Notes: a model not told the origin generated them from the sequence alone. Positions 6,857 through 13,917 are shown, numbered from the stretch's first letter. The stretch: 33,974 nt of DNA from Silicimonas sp. (GCA_013002465.1 JABDJO010000132.1:1-33974); one strand, 5' to 3'. A program made the numbers and translations.

Positions 6857-7681
6857 ATGCTTGACGCTGGAAAAACCGAGACGCCGTTGTTGGTCGTCAA
6901 CAATATCGAGGTGATCTATAACCACGTCATTCTTGTGTTGAAAGGCGTGAGCCTGACGGTGCAGGAAGGCGGGATCACCGCGCTTCTGGGTGGCAACGGG
7001 GCAGGCAAGACGACCACGTTGAAGGCGATCTCGCGTTTGCTGAGAAGCGAACGCGGAGAAGTCACCAAGGGGTCGATTTCCTATCGGGGCGAGAATGTTC
7101 AGGGTCTGGACCCGTCGGCGGTTGTGAAGCGGGGCGTCATCCAGGTGATGGAGGGGCGTCATTGTTTCGAGCATTTGACAATCGAGGAAAACCTGATGAC
7201 CGGGGCCTATACGCGCCGTGATGGCGGGGCGAAGGTCGCCGATGATCTGGAACTGGTCTATTCCTATTTTCCGCGCCTGAAGGAACGGCGCAAAAGCCAG
7301 GCGGGGTATACATCGGGAGGCGAGCAGCAGATGTGTGCGATCGGGCGCGCCCTGATGAGCCGGCCCGAGACGATTTTGCTGGACGAGCCCTCGATGGGTT
7401 TGGCGCCGCAACTGGTCGAAGAGATTTTTGGCATCGTGAAGGATCTGAACGAACGCGAGGGCGTAAGCTTTCTTCTGGCCGAGCAGAACACCAATGTTGC
7501 GCTGAGGTTTGCGCAGTACGGATATATTCTGGAATCGGGGCGGGTGGTCATGGATGGCCCGGCGGATGAACTGCGCGAGAACCCCGATGTGAAAGAATTC
7601 TATCTGGGCGTTTCCGACGAAGGGCGGAAATCGTTTCGCCATGTGCGGTCCTATCGGCGTCGCAAACGGTGGCTCAGTTGA
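6857..7681 (+). CDS. livF: Branched-chain-type ABC transporter ATPase (LivF-like)
   Basis: This is the second ATPase of the transporter (274 residues). Walker A GGNGAGKT lies at 45-52, the signature TSGGEQQ at 152-158 and Walker B ILLDEP at 173-178, followed by SMGLAP. The switch position reads LAEQN, with glutamine in place of histidine, which is normal in LivF. Around residue 97 it has VMEGRHCFEHLTIEENL, the LivF-type Q-loop region. A GGAG lies six bases before the ATG. The C-terminal tail is extended by a basic stretch (RSYRRRKRWLS) that is unusual for the family and could contact lipid or RNA, or could be a neutral extension. The gene ends the transporter set; a dispersed intergenic element with terminator features follows. 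Confidence 0.92.
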   Translation: MLDAGKTETPLLVVNNIEVIYNHVILVLKGVSLTVQEGGITALLGGNGAGKTTTLKAISRLLRSERGEVTKGSISYRGENVQGLDPSAVVKRGVIQVMEGRHCFEHLTIEENLMTGAYTRRDGGAKVADDLELVYSYFPRLKERRKSQAGYTSGGEQQMCAIGRALMSRPETILLDEPSMGLAPQLVEEIFGIVKDLNEREGVSFLLAEQNTNVALRFAQYGYILESGRVVMDGPADELRENPDVKEFYLGVSDEGRKSFRHVRSYRRRKRWLS

Positions 7682-7700
7682 TGCTTCAAGGAATTGCGGC

Positions 7701-7780
7701 ACGCCTGCAGCGCGCGCGAGGAGCGATTTTTCCGCGAAAAATCGGGCCTCCGGCGGGAGTATTTTTGACAGGAAGAAGGG
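7701..7780. repeat. Roseobacter-type intergenic element with terminator-like end
   Basis: The element comprises a GCGCGCG run, an 8-bp hairpin CGATTTTT-CCGCG-AAAAATCG (7724-7744), then CCTCCGGCGGGAG followed by TATTTTTG (about 7747-7767) and ACAGGAAGAAG. The CTCC/GGAG stem plus T-run would act as a terminator for livF. The last part matches 3791-3813. Similar elements are common between genes in the Roseobacter group, from memory. The final GGAAGAAGGG doubles as the ribosome binding site of the next gene. Confidence 0.6.
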
Positions 7781-7787
7781 CCGCGGC

Positions 7788-8768
7788 GTGAAGGCGGTCT
7801 GGTACGAGCGGTTCGGGTCGGCGGCGGACGTTCTGACTTATGGCACGTTGGACGATCCAGCGCCCGGTCCGGGCGAGGTTCTGGTGCGCGTGAGGGCCTC
7901 GGGCATCAATCCTTCGGATGTGAAATTGCGGGCGGGCGCGCGGCCCGGAGCCAGCATGGAATTTCCCCGCGTGGTGCCCCATTCCGATGGTGCTGGGGTG
8001 ATCGAGGCCGTCGGCAAAGGTGTGCCGTCGTCGCGGATCGGTGAGCGGGTCTGGCTTTGGAATGCTGCCTGGCAGCGCGCATCGGGGACGGCGGCGGAAC
8101 TGGTCGCCTTGCCGTCGCATAAGGCGCGGGTGTTGCCCGAGGCTGCGTCTTTCGACGAAGGCGCGTGTTTCGGCATTCCCGCCATGACGGCCTGGTACGC
8201 GCTGTTCGGGGACGGGGCCGATTTGTCGGGCCAGACCGTTCTGGTCACGGGTGGTGCAGGTTCGGTCGGGCGATATGCCTGCCAGATGGCGTCCCTTGGC
8301 GGGGCACGGATCATCACGACGGTTTCATCAAGGGTCAAGGCGGATCACGCCGGCGTCGAAGATTGGGTGAATTACCGCGAGACGGATGTGGCCGAGGCGG
8401 TCATGGAGATGACCGGCGGGGCGGGCGTCGACCGGATTGTCGATGTGGATTTCGCGGCGAACCAGACGGCTTCCCTGGCGGTCATCAAGCCGGGTGGTGT
8501 GATCGCGGCCTATGCTTCGGCTTCGAAAATGGAGCCGCGGCTTATGTTTTATCCGTTCATGTTCAAGGACGTGACCTTGCGGATGTTGATCGTTTATCAG
8601 ATCGACGCGGAGGTTCAGGCTTTGGGTGCGCGCATGCTGACCGATTGGCTGGAGGCCGGAGCGCTGGATCATGCGGTGGTTCCCGGCGGTCGGTTGCAGG
8701 ACGCCGCGACGGCGCACGATCTGGTGGCGGCGGGCGAAAAGCTGGGGACGGTGGTTTTGGATGTTTGA
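7788..8768 (+). CDS. Zinc-independent alcohol dehydrogenase / quinone oxidoreductase
   Basis: This 326-residue protein belongs to the medium-chain dehydrogenase superfamily, NADPH:quinone oxidoreductase branch. These enzymes reduce quinones, enones or enoyl thioesters with NADPH in the cytoplasm. The N-terminal GroES-like domain has GEVLVRVRASGINPSDVK and HSDGAGVIEAVG. The Rossmann domain has VLVTGGAGSVGRYACQMA at about 148-165, the AxxGxxG-type nucleotide loop. Catalytic-zinc cysteine and histidine ligands are not apparent, in line with the QOR branch. The start is GTG 7788 (KAVWYERFG) with GGAAGAAGGG eight bases upstream; the open frame extends back to 7641, but that stretch reads through the intergenic element and is not credible. 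It lies between the transporter and the ligase-like gene, so it may act on the same acid-derived metabolites (inference). Confidence 0.87.
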   Translation: MKAVWYERFGSAADVLTYGTLDDPAPGPGEVLVRVRASGINPSDVKLRAGARPGASMEFPRVVPHSDGAGVIEAVGKGVPSSRIGERVWLWNAAWQRASGTAAELVALPSHKARVLPEAASFDEGACFGIPAMTAWYALFGDGADLSGQTVLVTGGAGSVGRYACQMASLGGARIITTVSSRVKADHAGVEDWVNYRETDVAEAVMEMTGGAGVDRIVDVDFAANQTASLAVIKPGGVIAAYASASKMEPRLMFYPFMFKDVTLRMLIVYQIDAEVQALGARMLTDWLEAGALDHAVVPGGRLQDAATAHDLVAAGEKLGTVVLDV

Positions 8769-8824
8769 GGGGTACTCACTTAATGGTTGAGCGTTTTCGC
8801 AACACTTCTATTCACAGTTTAGGT

Positions 8825-8870
8825 GAAATAACGGGAACGTTTCCCATTTCATGGTCAATAGTTAACGTTA
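8825..8870. promoter_or_regulatory. Compound palindromes in an AT-rich upstream region
   Basis: The 167 bases between the oxidoreductase and the 87-residue protein gene are AT-rich compared with flanking genes. They contain nested inverted repeats: GAAAT (8825-8829) with ATTTC (8846-8850), and inside it GGGAA-CGT-TTCCC (8833-8845). A perfect palindrome TAACGTTA lies at 8863-8870. This is a probable promoter/operator region for the downstream three-gene unit. No clear -35/-10 pair could be assigned. Confidence 0.4.
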
Positions 8871-8935
8871 CGCTGAAATTTCTAGCGTCTTTGTGCGCAT
8901 GTTGGCAAATTCTTGCCCCTGTGTGGAGCAAAGTC

Positions 8936-9199
8936 ATGATTGTGAATATTCTGGATTTGAGGGCACGGCCGTATCGCTGGAAAAGCGTACTCGCGGTTGT
9001 GCAAAGTGCGGCCAAGGACAATGTCGCAGAAGACGCCGATCAATTGACGGGCGGCCTTGGGGTGGAAATTGATTATGCCGAACGGGATGGGATATCGGTG
9101 CGCGAGGCGGTCTTGTGGGCCGATGGTCTGGCGGGCATGGTGACCTTGTATCTGTATGATCATGATGCGGAGACTGCTGGGAATGAGCCTTCACTATGA
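8936..9199 (+). CDS. 87-residue protein of unknown function
   Basis: I do not recognise this small protein. It starts MIVNILDLRARPYRWKSVL, has no signal peptide or membrane helix, and is acidic in its second half (AKDNVAEDADQL, DYAERDGISV, DHDAETAG). The start at 8936 is supported by GGAG seven to eleven bases upstream and by its position just after an AT-rich presumptive promoter. It overlaps the following ligase-like gene by 17 bases in another frame, which suggests co-expression. It reads as a small soluble cytoplasmic partner. It may be an accessory subunit of the neighbouring ligase homologue, but only the gene order supports this. Confidence 0.6.
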   Translation: MIVNILDLRARPYRWKSVLAVVQSAAKDNVAEDADQLTGGLGVEIDYAERDGISVREAVLWADGLAGMVTLYLYDHDAETAGNEPSL

Positions 9200-10406
9200 C
9201 GCGCTTGAAGTTCGCTTGCCCGAGGCGCGCGCCAAGGATCACGCCACCGCGCTGAGAGAGCAGATCGCGCGGGCGAAAGCACTGCCGGGCTATGCAGAAA
9301 CATTGGGGCGGATTGCATCCGACGAGGTCGATTTGACCGGGTTGTCGGCGTTGCCGGTATTGCGCAAGGGCGATCTTGTGGCGGCGCAGGCCGCGCGGCC
9401 ACCGTTCGGCGGGCTGACGACGTTGGCGCCAGGCGCGTTCGACTATCTGTACCAATCCCCGGGTCCGATTTATGAGCCCGGGCGTCGTGGTGGTGACTGG
9501 TGGCGATTTGGCCGGTTTCTTCATGCAGCCGGGATCGGGCCGGGGGATATCGTGCAAAACGCCTTTGGCTATCACCTGACGCCAGCGGGGCACATGATCG
9601 ACAATGGGGCCGAAGCCGTGGGGGCAGCCGTTCTGCCCGCCGGCACCGGGCAGAGCGAACTTCAGGTTCTGGCCGCCGCCAGCTTTGGGGTCACCGCCTT
9701 TGCTGGGACGCCGGATTATTTGAAGGTCCTTTTGGAAAAGGCCGACGAGATGGGGCATTCACTCGCGATCACCAAGGCGGTTGTGTCTGGCGGCGCTCTC
9801 TTTCCGTCGTTGCGGTCGTGGTATCAAGAGCGCGGCGTGCAATGCCTTCAGTGTTACGGGACGGCCGATCTGGGTCTCATTGCCTATGAAATCCCGGCCT
9901 TGGAGGGTCTGGTCGTGGACGAAGGCGTTCTGGTCGAGATCGTGACGCCAGGCACCGGCGATCCTGTGCCCGAAGGCGAAGTGGGGGAGGTCGTGGTGAC
10001 CACGCTGAACCCGGATTATCCGTTGATCCGCTTTGCCACTGGCGATTTGTCGGCCGTCATGGTGGGCGAAAGCCCCTGTGGGCGCACCAACATGCGGATC
10101 AAGGGTTGGATGGGGCGGGCCGACCAGACCACGAAGATCAAGGGGATGTTCGTGCGCCCCGAACAGGTCGCCGCCCTGGTCGAGCGCCATCCCGAGGTTC
10201 AGCGTGCCCGGGTCATTGCACTGCGCAACGGCGAGCAGGACGAAATGCAGGTGCGGGTGGAAACTGCGGATGCCGATGTGGATGCCGGCGAGATCGCCGA
10301 TTCCGTGCGCGATGTCCTGAAACTGTCAGGTGAAGTCGACATCGTGGCGCCGGGTGATTTGCCGCGCGACGGCGTGGTGATCGAGGACCGGCGCGACTAT
10401 GACTGA
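9183..10406 (+). CDS. PaaK-like adenylate-forming enzyme homologue, degenerate motifs
   Basis: This 407-residue protein resembles phenylacetate-CoA ligase (PaaK) over its length. It has LPVLRKGDL near 57-65, AFAGTPDYL, AVVSGGALF, CYGTADLGLIAYE at the A5 position, RFATGDLS at A7 and GRADQTTKIKGMFVRP at A8. Two catalytic motifs look lost. The phosphate-binding loop, SSGTTGKPT in PaaK, reads QSPGPIYEPG (91-100). The C-terminal lysine motif, near LPRSEGKAKR in PaaK, reads LPRDGVVIEDRRDYD with no lysine. A normal ligase reaction is therefore doubtful; it could be a CoA or thioester-handling relative, a half-reaction enzyme or a regulatory binding protein. ATG 9183 is favoured over upstream ATGs because the PaaK-like N-terminus begins there. 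It overlaps the SGNH gene by eight bases. Confidence 0.82.
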   Translation: MSLHYDALEVRLPEARAKDHATALREQIARAKALPGYAETLGRIASDEVDLTGLSALPVLRKGDLVAAQAARPPFGGLTTLAPGAFDYLYQSPGPIYEPGRRGGDWWRFGRFLHAAGIGPGDIVQNAFGYHLTPAGHMIDNGAEAVGAAVLPAGTGQSELQVLAAASFGVTAFAGTPDYLKVLLEKADEMGHSLAITKAVVSGGALFPSLRSWYQERGVQCLQCYGTADLGLIAYEIPALEGLVVDEGVLVEIVTPGTGDPVPEGEVGEVVVTTLNPDYPLIRFATGDLSAVMVGESPCGRTNMRIKGWMGRADQTTKIKGMFVRPEQVAALVERHPEVQRARVIALRNGEQDEMQVRVETADADVDAGEIADSVRDVLKLSGEVDIVAPGDLPRDGVVIEDRRDYD

Positions 10407-11028
10407 GCGCCGGGTCCTGATCTATGGTGACAGCAACAGTTTCGGCACGGCTCCGATGCAAAGCCTGATGGACGACGGCGTGATTCCGCGAGGCGCCCGG
10501 TGGGGCGATGTTCTGGCGCGAGGGTTGGGCGACGGTTGGGAGGTTCTGATCGAGGGATTGCCGGGGCGCACCACTGTCTTTGATGATCCGATCGAAGGGG
10601 CCTATCGTAACGGGCTGACGGTGCTGCCCGCCATCCTGCATTCGCACAAGCCCATTGATCATCTGTTGATCTGCCTTGGCGCGAACGATCAGAAACACCG
10701 GTTTCAACTAAGGGCCGAGGATGTGGCTTTGGGCGTAGCGCGTCTGGTGCGCGAGGCACGCCTGTCGGACACGGTGGGGAAGGTCCTGGTGATCTGCCCG
10801 CCGCCACTGAAACTTTCAGGGCCGCTGGCCGAGATGTTTGATGGTATCGACGACAGGTCCGCGGGCCTTAGTGACATGATGGAGGTCCATGCGCGGGCCG
10901 AGGGTGCCGCGTTCTTCGATGCCGGTTCAGTGATCGAGGTGGACCCGATCGACGGCGTTCATTGGAGCGAAGCGGCACATCGGCGCCTGGGTGCGGCGTT
11001 GGTCGAGGTTGTGCGGACGCTCGAGTAA
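10399..11028 (+). CDS. SGNH/GDSL-family esterase
   Basis: This 209-residue cytoplasmic hydrolase belongs to the SGNH superfamily and resembles the arylesterase/acyltransferase group. Block I GDSN (10-13) provides the nucleophile Ser12, block III GAND (94-97) the oxyanion asparagine, and block V DGVHW (185-189) the catalytic Asp and His. Block II glycine lies in EGLPGRT. No signal peptide is present. It would hydrolyse small acyl or aryl esters, or transfer acyl groups. Its start overlaps the ligase-like gene by eight bases, so both are probably made together, giving a unit that could release or trap an acid. It ends 17 bases from the convergent MarR gene. Confidence 0.87.
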   Translation: MTERRVLIYGDSNSFGTAPMQSLMDDGVIPRGARWGDVLARGLGDGWEVLIEGLPGRTTVFDDPIEGAYRNGLTVLPAILHSHKPIDHLLICLGANDQKHRFQLRAEDVALGVARLVREARLSDTVGKVLVICPPPLKLSGPLAEMFDGIDDRSAGLSDMMEVHARAEGAAFFDAGSVIEVDPIDGVHWSEAAHRRLGAALVEVVRTLE

Positions 11029-11045
11029 AAAGTGCGCTGACGATC

Positions 11046-11492
11046 TCAAAATCTTGAAAACTGGGTATCCTCGCCTGCGGTCAACTTGCCCAATAGCTGA
11101 AACAGCGCACGTTGGTCGTCACTTGAAAGCTTGGCTTTCATTGCGCGGTTGTTTGCTTCGGCGAGGGGTGTGCCCTCGGCGATCCTTTTGTGGCCAAGTG
11201 CGGTCAGCGACACCCGTGTCGTGCGTTTGTCGGCATCGCCGTTCTCGCGCGTCAATAATCCCTCGGTTTCCAGATGGCGAAGGGCGCGCGACGTTGCCGT
11301 ACGATCAATGCCGATAAACCGCGCGATGTCAGAGGGTTGGGAAAGACCTTCATTGCCGGCGGCAAGAAGGACGCACCATGTTGTTCGCGTCAGGCCAAGG
11401 GTCTTGAGACCATCGTCCAATCGGCGTTCCTGCAGGCGTGCGGCAAGGGAAAGGTTGTATCCAAGCGAAGCATGTAGTCGATAGGGCGTCAT
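11046..11492 (-). CDS. MarR-family transcriptional regulator
   Basis: This 148-residue protein is a MarR-type winged helix-turn-helix repressor, a homodimer that usually releases DNA when it binds phenolic or carboxylate ligands. The recognition region SQPSDIARFIGIDRTATSRA spans about 51-70, and the wing has the family signature DADKRTTRVSLT at 86-97. The start is the ATG at 11492 with GGAAGGTG upstream on the minus strand; the much longer open frame upstream runs antisense through the HAD gene and is not credible. It diverges from the HAD gene with only 46 bases between the starts. Its ligand could be the carboxylate handled by the region to its left, so it is a candidate regulator of the uptake locus (inference). 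Confidence 0.9.
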   Translation of the reverse strand: MTPYRLHASLGYNLSLAARLQERRLDDGLKTLGLTRTTWCVLLAAGNEGLSQPSDIARFIGIDRTATSRALRHLETEGLLTRENGDADKRTTRVSLTALGHKRIAEGTPLAEANNRAMKAKLSSDDQRALFQLLGKLTAGEDTQFSRF

Positions 11493-11538
11493 GAAGTCAC
11501 CTTCCGGGCCGAGAGGGCCGGAGTCAATCGGAGGTCGC

Positions 11539-12225
11539 ATGGGCGAAGCCATAGATGCCATTGTCTTTGACAAGGATGGAACATTGTTCGATTTCCAGGC
11601 TTCCTGGACAGAAGCCATGGTGCGTCTTTTGGATCGGGTTGCTCCGGGAGATCCTGCGGCGGGCGAGGCGATCGGGTTCGATCCGGGCACCCGGGCGTTC
11701 CGACCGGGCAGCGTGGCCATTGCCGGAACGGCGTTCGAGATGGCCGAGGCCTTGCAAGCCGTCACCGGGCGCGACCGGCGCAGTCTCACGGACGTAATCG
11801 ACGAAATTGCCGACGAAACCTTCATGGTGCCGGTGGTCGACCTGGTGTCTTGCCTTGGGATACTGCGGCAGGATCGCAAACTGGGTCTTGTGACCAATGA
11901 CACCGAAGCCCCGGCGCGGGCCCATCTGGCCCAGGCCGGGATCACGGGTATGTTCGATTTCGTGGCCGGGTACGACAGCGGGTTTGGAGCGAAACCGGGA
12001 CCCGGTCAGTTGCTGGCCTTTGCCGAAGCCACGGGAATTGCGCCCGAACGGACGCTGATGGTTGGCGATTCCACGGCCGATCTCGTGGCGGGCCAACGGG
12101 CCCGGATGCGTTGCGTGGGCGTGTTGACGGGGGTCGCGGGGGCCGACCATTTGGCGCATCTGGCCGAGGTTGTTCTGCCTGACATCGGGCATCTGGCAGC
12201 CTGGATTTCGGAAGTCGGGCAATAG
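11539..12225 (+). CDS. HAD-superfamily phosphatase (Gph-like)
   Basis: This 228-residue haloacid-dehalogenase-fold hydrolase would dephosphorylate a small phosphate ester such as phosphoglycolate. Motif I is DKDGT with the nucleophile Asp11 and acid/base Asp13, motif II is LVTNDT, motif III the lysine in GAKPGPGQ, and motif IV VGDSTADL. The cap lies between motifs I and II, as in subfamily IA. The start at 11539 is chosen for the CGGAGG site upstream; an in-frame ATG at 11491 overlaps the MarR start. A 7-bp hairpin lies ten bases after the stop. It may be an independent transcription unit divergent from marR. The substrate is not visible from sequence. Confidence 0.87.
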   Translation: MGEAIDAIVFDKDGTLFDFQASWTEAMVRLLDRVAPGDPAAGEAIGFDPGTRAFRPGSVAIAGTAFEMAEALQAVTGRDRRSLTDVIDEIADETFMVPVVDLVSCLGILRQDRKLGLVTNDTEAPARAHLAQAGITGMFDFVAGYDSGFGAKPGPGQLLAFAEATGIAPERTLMVGDSTADLVAGQRARMRCVGVLTGVAGADHLAHLAEVVLPDIGHLAAWISEVGQ

Positions 12226-12234
12226 GTGCGGCGG

Positions 12235-12253
12235 CCTGGACGAAGGGTCCAGG
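12235..12253 (+). terminator. Hairpin after the HAD gene
   Basis: CCTGGAC (12235-12241) and GTCCAGG (12247-12253) form a perfect 7-bp stem with loop GAAGG, nine bases after the HAD stop. No T-run follows, so it may be a weak terminator or the first helix of the following leader RNA. Confidence 0.5.
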
Positions 12254-12276
12254 GCCAGCGGGAAATGCAATGAAAA

Positions 12277-12350
12277 CGACAGATACTGTCGGAAACCGGG
12301 GTTCATACCTGGGCGCAGTGGAGGACTCTGTGCCGGAAAAGGGAGAGTCC
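12277..12350 (+). promoter_or_regulatory. Candidate cis-regulatory leader RNA of the methyltransferase gene
   Basis: A 6-bp stem CGACAG-ATA-CTGTCG (12277-12291) precedes two mutually exclusive stems. In one, GGACTCT (12323-12329) pairs with AGAGTCC (12344-12350), which covers part of the ribosome binding site GGGAGAG (12341-12347) just before the ATG at 12352. In the other, GGCGCAG (12312-12318) pairs with CTGTGCC (12328-12334, one G-U pair), which uses the same bases and frees the ribosome binding site. This is the layout of a translational riboswitch or thermosensor expression platform. I could not match it to glycine, SAM/SAH or THF riboswitch consensus. Confidence 0.5.
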
Positions 12351-12351
12351 C

Positions 12352-13908
12352 ATGGCAGACAGATCACGTAAACGCCGGGCAGGGGGGCGTGCGGGCAACC
12401 GGGATCGCAGATCGGGAGAGTTGTTTCCCCAGATGCCCTGGCGGGTGCCGGTCAACCGCGATCGTCCGACCGAACCTTTGGACGAAACCGGCGTCGCGGC
12501 CATTCACGACGGAGCCATGCGGATCCTCGAAGAGGTGGGGATCGAGTTCCTGAACGAAGAGGCCCTGGAAATGTTTCGCGCCGCCGGGTGCAAGGTGGAT
12601 GGCACCAACGTGCGGATGGGGCGCGACTGGGTGATGGAAATGATTGCGCGCGCGCCGTCCAGTTTCACCCTGACACCGCGCAACCCAGATCGAACAGTGA
12701 CTGTCGGGGATGGTCATATCCTGTTTGGCAATGTGTCGTCGCCGCCGAATTACTTTGACCTTGAGATCGGGCAAAAGGTGTCTGGCAGCCGCGCGCAATG
12801 CGCCAATCTGTTGAAGTTGACGCAGCATTTCAACTGCATCCATTTCGCTGGCGGCTATCCGGTGGAACCGGTCGAAATCCACGCCAGTGTCCGGCATCTG
12901 GACGTGGTCTATGACAAGCTGACGCTGACCGACAAGGTGATGCATGCCTATAGCCTTGGCAAAGAGCGTGTCGAGGATGTGATGGAAATGGTGCGGATCG
13001 CCGGGGGGCTTTCCGAAGAAGAGTTCCAGGCAACGCCCCGGATGTACACCAACATCAATTCAACCTCGCCCCTAAAGCACGACCAGCCGATGATCGACGG
13101 ATGCCTGAGGATGGTGCGGCGCGGGCAGGCGGTGGTGGTGGCGCCATTCACGTTGGCCGGCGCGATGGCACCGGTCACGATGTCGGGTGCCGTGACCCTG
13201 TCGATTGCCGAGGCATTGTCGGCCATTGCGCTGTTTCAGTACGTCGCGCCGGGCTGTGCCTGCGTTCTGGGGACGTTCACATCGAACGTGGACATGAAAA
13301 GCGGCGCGCCGGCCTTTGGCACGCCCGAGTACATGCGCGCAACGCAGATGACGGGCCAGATGTCGCGGTATTATGGATTACCCTTGCGCTCGTCGGGTGT
13401 GTGCGCGGCAAATGTGCCGGATGGGCAGGCGATGTGGGAAACCTCGAACTCGCTCTGGGCCGCGGTGCAGTCGGGAACCAACATGGTCTATCACGCCGCC
13501 GGATGGCTGGAGGGCGGGTTGATTGCCTGCCCCGAAAAATTCGTGATGGACTGCGAGGTCCTGCAGATGATCCAGCGATATATGCAACCCGAGGTGGTGG
13601 CGACGGGGCCCGAGGACATCGCACTTGATGCGATCCGCGAGGTTGGCTCGAACGGGCATTATTTCGGCATCCAGCACACGCAGGACCGATATGAGACCGC
13701 ATTTTACAGCCCGTTTATCAGCGACTGGACCAATTTCGAGGCCTGGCATCTGAATGGCGGCGTCTGGACAGCGGAACGGGCCCATGGGTTGTTCAAGCAG
13801 ATCATCGACCAATTCGAAGCACCCGAGCTTGCCGATGACCGGCGCGAAGAGCTTGAGGCGTTTGTGGCGCGCCGGAAGGAAGAAGGCGGCGCACCGACCG
13901 ATTTCTGA
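12352..13908 (+). CDS. MttB-family methyltransferase (non-pyrrolysine type)
   Basis: This 518-residue protein belongs to the trimethylamine methyltransferase (MttB) superfamily. It is predicted to transfer a methyl group from a quaternary or tertiary amine to a corrinoid protein. The frame is continuous with no in-frame amber codon, so it is the non-pyrrolysine branch that includes the glycine-betaine, proline-betaine and carnitine demethylases. Recognisable segments include RILEEVGIEFLNEEAL near 57-72, GNVSSPPNYFD, YTNINSTSPLKHDQPM, and GTFTSNVDMKSGAPAFGTPEY in the middle of the barrel. The start ATG has GGGAGAG upstream, embedded in the leader RNA described separately. No corrinoid protein, reactivase or corrinoid:THF methyltransferase gene is adjacent, so its partner must be elsewhere. 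A RarD-like permease follows on the same strand. Confidence 0.9.
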   Translation: MADRSRKRRAGGRAGNRDRRSGELFPQMPWRVPVNRDRPTEPLDETGVAAIHDGAMRILEEVGIEFLNEEALEMFRAAGCKVDGTNVRMGRDWVMEMIARAPSSFTLTPRNPDRTVTVGDGHILFGNVSSPPNYFDLEIGQKVSGSRAQCANLLKLTQHFNCIHFAGGYPVEPVEIHASVRHLDVVYDKLTLTDKVMHAYSLGKERVEDVMEMVRIAGGLSEEEFQATPRMYTNINSTSPLKHDQPMIDGCLRMVRRGQAVVVAPFTLAGAMAPVTMSGAVTLSIAEALSAIALFQYVAPGCACVLGTFTSNVDMKSGAPAFGTPEYMRATQMTGQMSRYYGLPLRSSGVCAANVPDGQAMWETSNSLWAAVQSGTNMVYHAAGWLEGGLIACPEKFVMDCEVLQMIQRYMQPEVVATGPEDIALDAIREVGSNGHYFGIQHTQDRYETAFYSPFISDWTNFEAWHLNGGVWTAERAHGLFKQIIDQFEAPELADDRREELEAFVARRKEEGGAPTDF

Positions 13909-13917
13909 GACCAATTC

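Noticed and set aside
8165-9199. A long 344-codon frame ending with the 87-residue protein
   Set aside because: Most of it is out of frame with the oxidoreductase. Only the last 87 codons, behind their own ribosome binding site, are credible.
12226-12351. Glycine riboswitch or SAM/SAH riboswitch in the leader
   Set aside because: The conserved cores that I know for those classes are not present; only the expression-platform-like stems could be supported.
12352-13908. Pyrrolysine-containing MttB
   Set aside because: The frame has no internal amber codon over all 518 codons, so it belongs to the non-pyrrolysine branch.
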